DNA of 64,000 nucleotides from an uncultured Alphaproteobacteria bacterium (GTDB lineage Bacteria > Pseudomonadota > Alphaproteobacteria > HIMB59 > GCA-002718135): positions 62,001-126,000 of the forward strand of contig CACMJS010000002.1 in NCBI GenBank assembly GCA_902614085.1. Direction: 5' to 3'. Below, piece after piece: positions 40,730-51,946 of this stretch (positions are counted from its first letter, which is position 1; every line of letters starts with the position of its first letter). The translations under genes were made by a program, and so were the position numbers. Below the pieces are notes generated by a model. It had not been told where the DNA came from. It worked only from the letters and a program-made list of their open reading frames with translations, and searched no databases.

Positions 40730-41615
40730 CTATTATCTTTACCTCCCATTCCAATTTTACATTGAATTTGGCATATACTTTTTCAACAATACTTTTACCT
40801 AAGTTTTCTATATCTGTTGCTGAGGCGCTTCCTCTATTTATTAAAAAATTTGCATGTTTCTCACTCACATATGCGTCTCCATAATTGGCACCTTTACATC
40901 CTGCCTCCTCAATTAGTTTTGCCGCATGAAGATTTTTAGGATTTTTGAAAGTACTACCAGAAGTTTTATTTTTAATTGGCTGAGATTCTAAACGTTTATT
41001 CTTTATTTCGTTCATCTTTTCTTTGATTAAATTTTGATCTCCATAATTAAAATTAAAAATAGCTTTTGTAACTATATCTGTATTGTTAATTTTTGAAGAT
41101 CTATATTTTAAATTTAGTTTATCTTTTGTAATTGTTTTTCTTTGACCAAAATTATCGCAAATTTCTATACTATTTAGAACATCTACAGTTTCAGAACCAT
41201 AACAACCAGCATTCATTTTAACTGCTCCACCTATTGACCCTGGAATACCACTATAAAATTCAAAACCCTTTATATTTTGTCTCAATGCATAATTTGATAA
41301 ATTAATATCTAAAATACTAGCACCAACTTCAAGTTTATTATCATTAATATTAATAGTATTAAAACCTTTGCCTAATTTTATAAGAGTTCCATTATAACCA
41401 TTATCTCTAATTAAAAGATTTGAACCTGAACCTATTATGTAAAAATTTTCATTATTTATTTCATTTAATATAATTTCTAACTCTAAATTGTCTTCAACTA
41501 TAGCAAATATTTTTGCATTACCGCCTGTTCTGAACCAAGTATGTTTACCGGCATTATAATCTGAATAAAATTTACTTTTAAGTTTATCACCTAATTCTAT
41601 GATTTTCTTTGACAT
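40722..41615 (-). CDS. murB: UDP-N-acetylmuramate dehydrogenase
   Basis: HTWFRTGGNAKIFA, IGSGSNLLIRDNGYNG, GFEFYSGIPGSIGGAVKMNAGCYGSE. Confidence 0.95.
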   Translation of the reverse strand: MSKKIIELGDKLKSKFYSDYNAGKHTWFRTGGNAKIFAIVEDNLELEIILNEINNENFYIIGSGSNLLIRDNGYNGTLIKLGKGFNTININDNKLEVGASILDINLSNYALRQNIKGFEFYSGIPGSIGGAVKMNAGCYGSETVDVLNSIEICDNFGQRKTITKDKLNLKYRSSKINNTDIVTKAIFNFNYGDQNLIKEKMNEIKNKRLESQPIKNKTSGSTFKNPKNLHAAKLIEEAGCKGANYGDAYVSEKHANFLINRGSASATDIENLGKSIVEKVYAKFNVKLEWEVKIIGE

Positions 41616-42985
41616 TAGTTATTCAAATATTTTTTTGCAATACTTGATATTGAACCCGCACCCATAAAAACAATAGTATTTTGGTTCATAGTATGAGTTT
41701 TCATTAATTTATTTAAATCACCTATATTCTTTAAATATGTAGTATTTTTATTTTTTTTTAATATTTTAGAGAATATATCTTTTGAAGTTGCACCCTTGAT
41801 AATCTTCTCTCCAGCTGAATAGGTTTCTAATAAAAATAAATAATCAACTTTAGATAAAACATTTATAAATTCTTTAATTAGTATTTTAGTTCTAGTGTAT
41901 CTGTGTGGCTGAAAAACAACTATTACTTTATTTTTAAGACTTTTAGCTGCGCTTAATGTAGCTGCAATTTCTGTTGGATGATGTGCATAATCATCGTACA
42001 CATAGGCCATATTTTTTTTTCCTAAAAATGAGAATCTTCTTTTTACACCTACATAATTAGTCAATGCGTTATTAATATCTTTATTTTTTATTCCATTTAG
42101 TTTGGCTGCAACAATACTTGCAGTTGCATTTAAAATATTGTGATTGCCGATTGCATTGATAGTAAATTTATAATTAGAAGAATGAGTAATTTTATTGTTA
42201 ATTTTTAATTTAAAGGAAGTTTTTAGTTTGTTTTGTATAATGTCAAAGATTAGTACATCTGCTTTTTTATTTTTTATTGAATAAGTTAAAATATTTCTAG
42301 TTTTTATTTTGTTAATTAATAATTTAAGGTTCTTATCATCATAACACATTATTGTGGTTCCATAAAACGGAAGCAAATTTATAAATTTTTCAAAAGCATT
42401 AATTAAATTTTTCTTTGATTTATAAAAATCCATATGTTCAATATCTAAATTTGTAATAATTGATATTTGATGTGGGAGTTTTAAAAAGGTACCATCACTT
42501 TCGTCAGCTTCAACAATCATCCACTCCCCTTTTCCATACCGATTATTGTTAGAAAAAGAATTTATAATACCACCATTAACAATAGTAGGATCTAGACCTG
42601 CTTCATTAAAAATGTTTCCAACTAAACTAGTAGTAGTAGTTTTTCCATGAGATCCAGCTATGGCAATAGATTTTTTATTTTTCATTAATTCTGAAAGCAT
42701 ATCCGCTCGAGAAAGGACAGGGATTTTTTTAATATATGCCTCTTTTATTTCAGGATTATTTTTTTTTATAGCTGATGAATATACGACGGCATGGGCATAT
42801 CTAATATTTTTTTTATTATGTCCTAAAAAAAATTTTATACCTTTTTTCTTTAATCTTTTTGTGTTGTCGTTTACTGATAAATCACTACCTTGAATCGAAT
42901 ATCCTTTATCTAACATCAATTCTGCAATACCAGACATTCCTATTCCTGAAATACCTATAAAATGTATTGTATTGTTAATTTTCAT
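41615..42985 (-). CDS. murC: UDP-N-acetylmuramate-L-alanine ligase
   Basis: HFIGISGIGMSGIAELML, SIAIAGSHGKTTTTSLVG, YDDYAHHPTEIAATL. Confidence 0.96.
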   Translation of the reverse strand: MKINNTIHFIGISGIGMSGIAELMLDKGYSIQGSDLSVNDNTKRLKKKGIKFFLGHNKKNIRYAHAVVYSSAIKKNNPEIKEAYIKKIPVLSRADMLSELMKNKKSIAIAGSHGKTTTTSLVGNIFNEAGLDPTIVNGGIINSFSNNNRYGKGEWMIVEADESDGTFLKLPHQISIITNLDIEHMDFYKSKKNLINAFEKFINLLPFYGTTIMCYDDKNLKLLINKIKTRNILTYSIKNKKADVLIFDIIQNKLKTSFKLKINNKITHSSNYKFTINAIGNHNILNATASIVAAKLNGIKNKDINNALTNYVGVKRRFSFLGKKNMAYVYDDYAHHPTEIAATLSAAKSLKNKVIVVFQPHRYTRTKILIKEFINVLSKVDYLFLLETYSAGEKIIKGATSKDIFSKILKKNKNTTYLKNIGDLNKLMKTHTMNQNTIVFMGAGSISSIAKKYLNN

Positions 42986-44060
42986 TTATTATTAATTTAT
43001 AAATTAAAGTATTAGAGTTTTTAACTTGAATCATATCAAATTTTTTATTCATTGATTCTAATTTTTTTGCATTACTATATATTTCATAAATATGTCTTTT
43101 TGCTCTATCTAAATCATCATTATTTTGATCAATAATTATGGCTAAGTCATGTTTAGTTAATATTTTAGCATTAAAAAATTGATGATTGTCTTTTGAAGTA
43201 GGTAAAGGAATTAATATTGAGGGAAGTCTAAAGTTAATTAAATCAACAATTGTACCTGCTCCAGATCTACATATTGCTAAATTAGCATTAACTAGTATTT
43301 CATCTATATTTGTAAAAAAATCTTTTAAAATGATTGGTGATTTAATATTTCTTAATTTTTCTTCTTGTTTTTTTATTAAATTTTTAGAACACTGAAATAT
43401 AAATTTAGCTTTTATAATTTTTTCGTTATCTATAATTTTAATTAGATTTGTTGCAAAGTTTGATACAAATTCTGATCCTTGGCTTCCTCCAGAAATAAAA
43501 ATTGTAAAGTTACTCTCATAATTTTTATTGCTTATGTTTAAATTTTTTTTAAAACTATTTTCCGGAGACCCTACTACGAATATTTTATCTTTAAACTTAG
43601 AATTAATTTTAGATTTAATATCAAAATTTAAAAATAATTTATTTGTAAAATTCAAAAAAAATTTATTTGTTCTGCCTATTATTGAATTTTGTTCATGTAT
43701 ATAAAGCTTAACTTTATAGAATGGTTTAAACATCATACATGATAACATTGGAGAAAACGAAGCATAACTTCCAAAAGAAATAGAGTGGGATGGTTTTAAT
43801 AAAAATATAATAATAAATGATTGAATTAATCCTAATAAAATTTGAAATATACCAAAGATTTTTAATATTATATTCCCATTTAAATTTGACGAACTAATTA
43901 CATAAATTTTTCCACTATAATTATCAAAGTATTTGTAGCCTCTTTTGTCAGTTATAATTGTGCAATTTATATTTTTGATAGATAAATAATTAGCAAAATT
44001 TTTCGCTGGTATAACATGCCCTCCTGTTCCTCCTGTAATTAGTAAAAAATTTTTTTTCAT
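42975..44060 (-). CDS. murG: UDP-N-acetylglucosamine transferase MurG
   Basis: LITGGTGGHVIPAKNFA, YIHEQNSIIGRTNKF, FISGGSQGSEFVS, ICRSGAGTIVDLI. Confidence 0.94.
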   Translation of the reverse strand: MKKNFLLITGGTGGHVIPAKNFANYLSIKNINCTIITDKRGYKYFDNYSGKIYVISSSNLNGNIILKIFGIFQILLGLIQSFIIIFLLKPSHSISFGSYASFSPMLSCMMFKPFYKVKLYIHEQNSIIGRTNKFFLNFTNKLFLNFDIKSKINSKFKDKIFVVGSPENSFKKNLNISNKNYESNFTIFISGGSQGSEFVSNFATNLIKIIDNEKIIKAKFIFQCSKNLIKKQEEKLRNIKSPIILKDFFTNIDEILVNANLAICRSGAGTIVDLINFRLPSILIPLPTSKDNHQFFNAKILTKHDLAIIIDQNNDDLDRAKRHIYEIYSNAKKLESMNKKFDMIQVKNSNTLIYKLIINEN

Positions 44061-45118
44061 AATTCTTCATTTTTTTTGTTTGTAAGAGATAATAAGAAAC
44101 CAAATAAAATTGCTATTGATATCATGGAAGAACCTCCATAACTTACAAATGGCAGTGTCATACCTTTTGTTGGTATAAGACCTAAAGAGCTAAAGATATT
44201 AATTAAGCACTGTAATCCAAATGAGCAAATTAAACCACTAATTGCTATAATTTTATAGGGATCTTCAAGTTGTAGAACTTTTAATAAGCTTCTTATTATA
44301 ATAGATAGAATTATAAAAATAATGATTAAACAAAAGATAAATCCTAATTCTTCTCCAGCTACAGCAAAAATAAAATCTGTGTTAGCATCAGGAATTTTTT
44401 CTTTTAAAATACCTTGCCCGGGACCCTTACCAAGTAGCCCACCATTTTTGAAAGCTTGAATACTTAAATCTATTTGGTATGTATCAGTCCCATCTAACCC
44501 ACCAAGAAATGAATTAATTCTTGATTGAACATGATCAAAAGTAAAATAAGAAAAAATTGAAATTCCTAATATAAATAAAAATGCAACAATAACTAAAAAA
44601 ATTGATAAACCAGCAACAAATAACTGGCAAAAAAAAGTTGCTGACAGTAAAACTGTCATTCCCAAATCAGGTTGCATAAGTATTAAAGATAAAAGCAAGA
44701 AGAAAAAGACAAACAGTAAAGGTAAATAAAATTTTTTATCTTCTATAGATTTACTTATACACCATGCCGTCAATATGACAAAAATTGGCTTAATTATCTC
44801 TGAAGGTTGTAGTGTAAAGTTAAATATTTGGAACCATCTCTTAGCACCTTTAACTTCGTAATCTAAAAAAAGTATTAAAAGTATTATTATTAATAAAATT
44901 ATAAATAAAAATAATGAAATTCTTCTTATATTTTTACTATCTAAGTCTGATAGCGAAATAAGTAAGAAAATTGAAAAAAGAAAAAAAATAGAGTGTCTAT
45001 TTATGGATAAATTTTCATCCATGGAAAATGAAAGTATTAATCCCGTAAAACCCAATGATAATATTAATATTATGTTAATTCTATCAATTGAGTTCCACCA
45101 ATTTTTTAAATATTCCAT
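44057..45118 (-). CDS. ftsW: SEDS cell division protein FtsW
   Basis: FTLQPSEIIKPIFVI, NGGLLGKGPGQGILKEKIPDANTDFIFAVAGEELGFI, LPFVSYGGSSMI. Confidence 0.94.
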   Translation of the reverse strand: MEYLKNWWNSIDRINIILILSLGFTGLILSFSMDENLSINRHSIFFLFSIFLLISLSDLDSKNIRRISLFLFIILLIIILLILFLDYEVKGAKRWFQIFNFTLQPSEIIKPIFVILTAWCISKSIEDKKFYLPLLFVFFFLLLSLILMQPDLGMTVLLSATFFCQLFVAGLSIFLVIVAFLFILGISIFSYFTFDHVQSRINSFLGGLDGTDTYQIDLSIQAFKNGGLLGKGPGQGILKEKIPDANTDFIFAVAGEELGFIFCLIIIFIILSIIIRSLLKVLQLEDPYKIIAISGLICSFGLQCLINIFSSLGLIPTKGMTLPFVSYGGSSMISIAILFGFLLSLTNKKNEEL

Positions 45119-45120
45119 GG

Positions 45121-46437
45121 TTAATTTATATAATTTTTTATTAATTTATTAAAATGTATGCCTCTTTCTTCAAAATTTTTGTATTGATCGTAAGAGGCAC
45201 ATGCAGGTGCGAACAATATAGTTGATTGATTTGAATTTTTTTTAATATCCTTGAGGGTTTTTTTGATAACTGATTTTAAATTTGCTGATCTTTTTACAAC
45301 TAATTCTTTTTTTAATTTTTTTTCAATAAAAGATCCTGATTTTCCATAAGTATATACACAACGAATTTTATTTTTATATTTCAGAAGAATTTCAAAATTT
45401 TTTTCTTTAGCTATGCCTCCTAAAATTAGGTAAATATTATTGTAATTTACAACTGAATTTATTGTTGAATTTAAATTAGTAGATTTACTATTATTTACTA
45501 TTTTTAATTTATTATTTGTAAAAATTGTAGATGATCTAAATGGAAGACCCTGAAATGTTTTAATAACCTTAAGAAAATTAGTTTCTGGAATTTTTAATAT
45601 TTTGGTACATATGTATGCTATTAAAATATTTTGGATATTAAAATGACCCTCTAAGTCTTTTGAGATTTTTTTTATAAATAATTTTCTGTTTTTTTTGAAG
45701 TAATTATCTAGAATATAATCATTATTAGCAAAACAATCAGCTGATTTATCAACTAAAGAAAAACTAATTTTATTTTTAATTTTTTTTTGATTAAATATTT
45801 TTCTTGAATAAATGTCATCAATGGATAACAAATTAATTCCATTTTTAGAAATAATATTTTTTTTCTGATTAATATAATCATTAATACCTTTGTACCTATC
45901 TAAATGATCGCCAGATAAATTTGTTATTACAGATATTCTACTATCAAGTGACTTAACAGTTTCTAATTGAAAGGAACTTAATTCGATAACATGAACTTTA
46001 TATTTTTTTTTCAAAAGAAAAGCATTACATAATGATTCTCCAATATTGCCGCCAACAAATGTTTTAATATTATTTTTTTTTAAAATATCTCCTATTAATT
46101 TAGTTGTTGTGGATTTCCCATTTGTTCCAGTAATTGCTACAATCTTTTGATTTGTTAAATTTGAAATATATAGATTTAAGTCTCTATTTACCTTTTTAGA
46201 TATATTTTTTTTTTGAAATTTTTTTTGTCTTAAAGATATTCCTGGGCTAACAAAAATTTTTTCAAAATCATTCAGATTATCTTTTTTAATATTAAAAAAA
46301 TAATCTTTATTATAATTTTTTTTTACAGCTTTTCTTACTGTTGGATTATCATCCCACATCTTAAATTTTATTTTTTTATTTTCAAAATAATTTACTATAG
46401 AGAGTCCTGATTTTTGAATCCCATAAATTAAATACAT
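45121..46437 (-). CDS. murD: UDP-N-acetylmuramoylalanine-D-glutamate ligase
   Basis: VAITGTNGKSTTTKLIGDIL, NLSGDHLDRYKGINDY, ILGGIAKEKNFE. Start set at ATG 46437, overlapping the mraY stop; the longer ORF start (46494) lies inside mraY. Confidence 0.93.
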   Translation of the reverse strand: MYLIYGIQKSGLSIVNYFENKKIKFKMWDDNPTVRKAVKKNYNKDYFFNIKKDNLNDFEKIFVSPGISLRQKKFQKKNISKKVNRDLNLYISNLTNQKIVAITGTNGKSTTTKLIGDILKKNNIKTFVGGNIGESLCNAFLLKKKYKVHVIELSSFQLETVKSLDSRISVITNLSGDHLDRYKGINDYINQKKNIISKNGINLLSIDDIYSRKIFNQKKIKNKISFSLVDKSADCFANNDYILDNYFKKNRKLFIKKISKDLEGHFNIQNILIAYICTKILKIPETNFLKVIKTFQGLPFRSSTIFTNNKLKIVNNSKSTNLNSTINSVVNYNNIYLILGGIAKEKNFEILLKYKNKIRCVYTYGKSGSFIEKKLKKELVVKRSANLKSVIKKTLKDIKKNSNQSTILFAPACASYDQYKNFEERGIHFNKLIKNYIN

Positions 46438-47525
46438 TACCGAATTCTTAAAGTTGCAAGACCTATCAAAGCTAATACAATAGTAATTATCCAAAAACGA
46501 ATAACTATTGTTGATTCAGGCCATCCCTTTTTTTCAAAATGATGATGTAGTGGAGCCATTAAAAAAACTCTTTTTCCTGTCATTTTAAAAATGAATACTT
46601 GGATTACTACAGAGAAGGTTTCTAGAACAAATAAACCTCCTATTATTGCAAGAAGAATTTCATGTTTGCATATTATTGCTATTGAACCTAAAGAGCTACC
46701 TAATGCTAAAGAACCTGTATCACCCATAAAAACTTTAGCAGGTGGTGCGTTAAACCATAGAAACCCTAAAGCTGCTCCAATTAAAGAACCACAAAAAACT
46801 GCTAACTCACCAGTTCCAGAAATATATTGGATAAGTAAATAATTAGAAAAAACTATATTACCTGAAACATAAGCTATGAAAGCAAAAGACATGGCAACTA
46901 TCATTACTGGGACAATTGCTAAACCATCAAGTCCATCAGTTAGGTTTACTGCATTAGCCGATCCAATAATTATAAATATAGAAATTAGAAAATAAAAAAT
47001 TCCAAAATCTATAATTAAATTTTTAAAGAAAGGAAATGTCATAGATTTGCTTATACTTGGATCTAAATTGACAAGAATTAAATATGTAATGAAAAATGAA
47101 AAAATGATTTGCAATATAATTCGCATCTTTGATGAAATACCGTCACTTGTATTTGATTTAATTTTTTTGTAATCATCTGCAAAACCAATAGATCCAAAAA
47201 TTAAAATAGTTAAAAGTAAAATCCATATAAAAATATTTTGTAAATCAGCCCAAATAATTGTTGAAACAAAAACACTTAGAATAATCAATAATCCACCCAT
47301 TGTAGGAGTGCCTTTTTTAGCAATTATATGTGACTCTGGACCATCATCTCTTATTGGTTGGCCAGTTGGTTGAACATTTGATAATTTGTTAATTATATAA
47401 TTTCCAAATATGAGAGAAAAAAATAATCCAGTAAGAATAGAGGCGCCAGCCCTAAACGTTATATAACTAAAAATATTTAGAAAACTAAATAAAGATTGGT
47501 ATTCAAAGGCCAAATATTTAATCAA
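46437..47525 (-). CDS. mraY: phospho-N-acetylmuramoyl-pentapeptide-transferase
   Basis: GTPTMGGLLIILSVFVST, NAVNLTDGLDGLAI, KVFMGDTGSLALGSSLG, APLHHHFEKKGWPES. Confidence 0.97.
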   Translation of the reverse strand: MIKYLAFEYQSLFSFLNIFSYITFRAGASILTGLFFSLIFGNYIINKLSNVQPTGQPIRDDGPESHIIAKKGTPTMGGLLIILSVFVSTIIWADLQNIFIWILLLTILIFGSIGFADDYKKIKSNTSDGISSKMRIILQIIFSFFITYLILVNLDPSISKSMTFPFFKNLIIDFGIFYFLISIFIIIGSANAVNLTDGLDGLAIVPVMIVAMSFAFIAYVSGNIVFSNYLLIQYISGTGELAVFCGSLIGAALGFLWFNAPPAKVFMGDTGSLALGSSLGSIAIICKHEILLAIIGGLFVLETFSVVIQVFIFKMTGKRVFLMAPLHHHFEKKGWPESTIVIRFWIITIVLALIGLATLRIR

Positions 47526-48889
47526 ATCGATACCTGCTTTAATAATGTTTTTGCAAACTTATTTATTTTTGTTGAATTAGAACATTTAATTAAAATAATG
47601 TCATTATTATGCACTTTCTCTTCTAAAAATTGCATGATTTTATTCGTATTTTTAAAATAGATAAATTCATTATTTGGATTAAAAAATTTTTTTATAGATA
47701 ATTCAAAGAATTCGCCACATAAAATTACAAATTTAAAAATAGTGTCATCTAATTGTTTTATTAATTTATCATGAATTTTATAAGATTTATTTCCTAATTC
47801 ATTCATTGTTCCAAGTATTATTATTTTTTTATTATTATTTATTTTTATATTTTTTAAGTTTTGTATACTTTGTATCATTGTATCTGGATTAGCATTGTAA
47901 GATTCATCAATAATATTTATTTTTTTCTTATTTAAAGAAATTTTATGAACTAATCCCCTGCCTTCAACTGGTTTTAAAAACTTGAAACGATTAAGAACTG
48001 ATTTAATATTTAGAGAATTTTCATTATAAAATGCCAGACAAAATAATAAGTTATTTAATCTATGCATTACAACTAAATCAGTAATAATGTTAATTTGTTT
48101 TTTATTAATTGATAAAGTTACTTTATAAAATTTTTTAATAGGAGATATCTTCTTAATAAAATATTTTTTTGAAGAATTATCAATACGAATTATTTTAAGA
48201 TTTTTTTCTTTTTTTGCCTTTGTAATTAAAATTTTTTCAGGTTTAGATGAAATATTTAGATAGAGGTTTTGTCTATTATTATTATGTTTTGAAATAAATA
48301 TATCAGCTTTTTCTCTAGCAATATTATTTTTAGTTTGAAAATTTTCAAGATGTGTAGATTGAATATTAGTAATAAATATATCTGATGGTCTAACTATATT
48401 ACTTAGAAATTTTATCTCACCAAAATTGTTTGTTCCAATTTCAAAAATTGCAAAATTAGACTTTAAGTTTAAATTTAGTAAAGATATTAATACACCTAAC
48501 TTATTATTATAACTTTTCTTTGAGTAAGAAATGGTATGATCTTTTTTTAAAAAAAATGCTAAAGTTTCTTTTAAAGTTGTTTTACCAGCACTGCCAGTAA
48601 TACCTATTACTTTACCTTTATATAAATCTCGTTTTCTTTTTGCTATTTCTGAAAGATATTTATAAATATTATTTACATATATAATTTTTTTATTTTCTTT
48701 AAAATTTTTCTTATCAGTTATACAATATCTTGCACCTTTATTTATTGCTTCACTTATGAATTTGTTTCCATGAAATCTTTTGCCTTTTAAAGCAAGGAAT
48801 ATATCACCAACTTTAATATCTTTACTTGATATTTGAATTTTATCTTTTTTAGATATTATATATTGCTCTAATTTATTTAATTCACTCAT
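47522..48889 (-). CDS. murF: UDP-N-acetylmuramoyl-tripeptide-D-alanyl-D-alanine ligase
   Basis: GITGSAGKTTLKETLAFFL, IFEIGTNNFGEI, IDESYNANPDTM, ILGTMNELG. Confidence 0.93.
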   Translation of the reverse strand: MSELNKLEQYIISKKDKIQISSKDIKVGDIFLALKGKRFHGNKFISEAINKGARYCITDKKNFKENKKIIYVNNIYKYLSEIAKRKRDLYKGKVIGITGSAGKTTLKETLAFFLKKDHTISYSKKSYNNKLGVLISLLNLNLKSNFAIFEIGTNNFGEIKFLSNIVRPSDIFITNIQSTHLENFQTKNNIAREKADIFISKHNNNRQNLYLNISSKPEKILITKAKKEKNLKIIRIDNSSKKYFIKKISPIKKFYKVTLSINKKQINIITDLVVMHRLNNLLFCLAFYNENSLNIKSVLNRFKFLKPVEGRGLVHKISLNKKKINIIDESYNANPDTMIQSIQNLKNIKINNNKKIIILGTMNELGNKSYKIHDKLIKQLDDTIFKFVILCGEFFELSIKKFFNPNNEFIYFKNTNKIMQFLEEKVHNNDIILIKCSNSTKINKFAKTLLKQVSI

Positions 48890-50307
48890 TAATTTAATAA
48901 TTGTTTCACAATTGTAAAATCATCAAACTTAATTTTTTTATTTTTTAAAACTTGAAATTTTTCGTGCCCTTTACCTGCTACTATTAAAATTTCATTCATT
49001 TTTAATTCTTTAATAGCTACTTTAATTGCTTTTCTTCTGTCAGATACTTCAATAGCTCTAGAACAATACTTTAAGATATTTTTCCTTATTTTTGATGGAT
49101 TTTCATTTCTGGGATTATCATCCGTTATATAAATTTTACCTGCATGTTTATTTGCAATTAATGCCATAGATTTTCGCTTACTTTTATCTCTATTGCCGCC
49201 ACAACCAAATAAAATTGCTGGTTTTATTTTTTTGATTTTATAAGCAATTAATATTTTTTTTAATGCATCTGGTGTATGTGCATAATCAATAATAATTTTT
49301 GAATTTTTTTTCTTATATTCAATTGTTTCTAAACGTCCTGCGGGATTAGTAACTTTTGATAGTACTTTTATAATTTTATTTTGACTAATATTGAGTGCTA
49401 AACAACAAGTAATTGCACATTCTAAATTCTCAAATTCTATATTTGTTTTAACTTTTAAATTTTCTAATTTATATTTTTTATTGTTGATTTTCAAATATAC
49501 AACATCTTTAATCTTTAACAATTTCAAACTTTTATTTCCAAAATATTTTAATTGGACATTTTTTTTTATCAATTTTTTTTTTAATTCTGATGAGTTTTTT
49601 AATCTTGAATTAATTATAGCAAATCCTTCATTTTCTAAATGATTAGTAAAAAGTTTAATTTTTGATTTTTTATAATTTGAGAATGTTTTATGGTAATCAA
49701 GATGATCTTTCGAAATATTTGTAATAGCTGCAATATTTATAGGATAGTTTCTTAACCTGTTTTGTTCTAAAGCATGACTTGAAGCTTCAAAAATGAAAAT
49801 ATTTTTTTCTCTTTTTTTCGAAGATCCATATTTAAATAATTCCTCATATGCAGGAGTTGTTAAATTTATATCATTTATTTTTTTTCCATTTTTAAAATGA
49901 CCTAAAGTACCAACTGTTGTATTATTATATTTTAGTAAATTAAGAATTTTTGAAATATACCAAACAACTGATGTCTTTCCATTTGTCCCCGTAACCGCTA
50001 TCGTTTTAAAGGGGAAATTATTATGAATCTTATTTAATAATGAATATGTCTCAAAATTAATATTAGATACAACAAATTGAGGAATTTTTAAGTTATTAAT
50101 ATATTTATTCGAAATTATAGCAGGAGTTTTATTCTTAAGTGCTTCATCTAAATAAATCTTTTTTACACGTTTATTTTTGTCATAAACAAACAAAGTTTTG
50201 TTATTTGTAAATTTTGAATTTGAAGTAATTGCAGAGAAATATTTATTTTTATTAAAGTTATAGGTTTTTTTTACACTTATAACTTTTGATAAATTAGACA
50301 AGAGCAT
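48889..50307 (-). CDS. murE: UDP-N-acetylmuramoyl-tripeptide synthetase MurE
   Basis: IAVTGTNGKTSVVWYISKIL, NISKDHLDYHKTFSNY, IDYAHTPDALKKIL, FGCGGNRDKSKR, TDDNPRNENPSKI. Confidence 0.95.
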   Translation of the reverse strand: MLLSNLSKVISVKKTYNFNKNKYFSAITSNSKFTNNKTLFVYDKNKRVKKIYLDEALKNKTPAIISNKYINNLKIPQFVVSNINFETYSLLNKIHNNFPFKTIAVTGTNGKTSVVWYISKILNLLKYNNTTVGTLGHFKNGKKINDINLTTPAYEELFKYGSSKKREKNIFIFEASSHALEQNRLRNYPINIAAITNISKDHLDYHKTFSNYKKSKIKLFTNHLENEGFAIINSRLKNSSELKKKLIKKNVQLKYFGNKSLKLLKIKDVVYLKINNKKYKLENLKVKTNIEFENLECAITCCLALNISQNKIIKVLSKVTNPAGRLETIEYKKKNSKIIIDYAHTPDALKKILIAYKIKKIKPAILFGCGGNRDKSKRKSMALIANKHAGKIYITDDNPRNENPSKIRKNILKYCSRAIEVSDRRKAIKVAIKELKMNEILIVAGKGHEKFQVLKNKKIKFDDFTIVKQLLN

Positions 50308-51943
50308 TTAATTTTCTATATAAAAAATTTGTGTCTACTTTTAGAAGATCATCGTTTTTATCTTTTGAAATATTAAAGAGGCTTATAATATTAATAATAA
50401 TGTCTTTTACCAAGGGTGCATTTACTCTTGCTCCAGTCATTCTGTCATTAGTGCCTGTTTCCTTTTTTGGATATTCAATAGCAGTGTAAATTACATATTT
50501 TGGATTATTTATTGGGAATATTCCAATAAAAGACGTTAAGTTTCTATCCTTGTAATATCCACCATTTGGATTTAGTAATTCTGATGTTCCCGTTTTACCT
50601 CCTACAGAATAACCATCTACTTTTACTCTGGGACCAGTGTATTCAGTTTTGAGAACAACAGAGTTTAATAAATTGATAAAGAATTTAGATGATTCTTTAT
50701 TATTAAAAATTTGTTTTTGTTCAAATTGTTTGTTTAATTGAAGTGTAGGAAAAACCTCATTCCCATTATTCGCTAATGAAGCATAAGCTTTAACTAAATG
50801 AAGAGGCGTAATTGCAAATCCATGACCAAATCCTATAGTTGCTGTTTCTAACTTACCCCAATTATTTTTGTTTCCTAAGGGAGCTGAACTTTCTTTATTT
50901 TCTATATTTATTTTTTTATTGAAACCTATTTTTTCAAAAAATTCTTTTTGATTTTTTTTTCCAATCAGAGTAGCAATCTGTGCAGTACCAATATTTGATG
51001 ACTCAACAATTATTTTTTCAACATCATAAATACCGTTATCTTTGTATTTATCATGGTCACTAATGTTTAAATATTTTTTTGTAACATCAAAAGTCATTTC
51101 AGGATCTAAAATATCCAAATCAAATCCAATAGTTGCAGTTATTGGTTTGAAAGTTGATCCCATTTCATAATTAGACTGAAAAACTCTATTCATTAAATTA
51201 TTGTTATTATATGAGGATTTGTCCTCAGGATTATAATCAGGAAAACTAACTGATGATAAGATTTGACCGCTAGGAATATCCATAACTATAGCTAAACCGG
51301 ATTCAGCTTTATAATTATTTATTGTTTTAATGAGATTTTCTCTAACCAACTGCTGTAAATTAGTATCAATACTAATAATTATATCTTGTGATTTTGAGAG
51401 ATCATTTTCAAAATACCTTTCAATTCCACTTTGTCCAATTTGATCAATATCTACATATCCAAGAATATGTGACAACGTATTCTTATAAGGATATATTCTT
51501 TTAAATTCCTTATGAGCTTTGATGTTTATTTCACCTAGATTAATTATTTCTTGATGTTCAATTGGAGATATATTTCTTTTTATCCAAACAAATTTGCTTG
51601 TAGATAATAATTTTTTTTCAATTTTTTTAATATCTAAATCAAGAATTAATCCTAGTTTATTTGCAAGTTCTTTTTTATTTTTTATCTTATTAGGATTAAT
51701 TGATAAGGAGATACTTTGAATTGTGGTAGCAATTACATTTCCATTCCTATCATAAATACTTCCCCTGATATCTTTTGTTACATAATTAGTAGTATCATTA
51801 TCTAGATCAGGAAAGAGCATAATTGATGAGATTCTATAAATAGAAATAAAATAGACAAAGATAAAAATTGTAATTGAAAAAAATACTCTTCTATGGAGTG
51901 ATTTTAAAGAGTCACTATCAAATAATTTTAGTTTGCTTAACAT
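50294..51943 (-). CDS. ftsI: peptidoglycan D,D-transpeptidase FtsI (PBP3)
   Basis: MGSTFKPITATIGFDL (SxxK), SSN, GGKTGTSELLNP (KTG). Confidence 0.95.
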   Translation of the reverse strand: MLSKLKLFDSDSLKSLHRRVFFSITIFIFVYFISIYRISSIMLFPDLDNDTTNYVTKDIRGSIYDRNGNVIATTIQSISLSINPNKIKNKKELANKLGLILDLDIKKIEKKLLSTSKFVWIKRNISPIEHQEIINLGEINIKAHKEFKRIYPYKNTLSHILGYVDIDQIGQSGIERYFENDLSKSQDIIISIDTNLQQLVRENLIKTINNYKAESGLAIVMDIPSGQILSSVSFPDYNPEDKSSYNNNNLMNRVFQSNYEMGSTFKPITATIGFDLDILDPEMTFDVTKKYLNISDHDKYKDNGIYDVEKIIVESSNIGTAQIATLIGKKNQKEFFEKIGFNKKINIENKESSAPLGNKNNWGKLETATIGFGHGFAITPLHLVKAYASLANNGNEVFPTLQLNKQFEQKQIFNNKESSKFFINLLNSVVLKTEYTGPRVKVDGYSVGGKTGTSELLNPNGGYYKDRNLTSFIGIFPINNPKYVIYTAIEYPKKETGTNDRMTGARVNAPLVKDIIINIISLFNISKDKNDDLLKVDTNFLYRKLNALV

Positions 51944-51946
51944 TAA

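Noticed and set aside
46438-46494. N-terminal extension of the murD ORF
   Set aside because: It lies within the mraY coding sequence; the usual MurD start MYLIYGIQKSG is at 46437.
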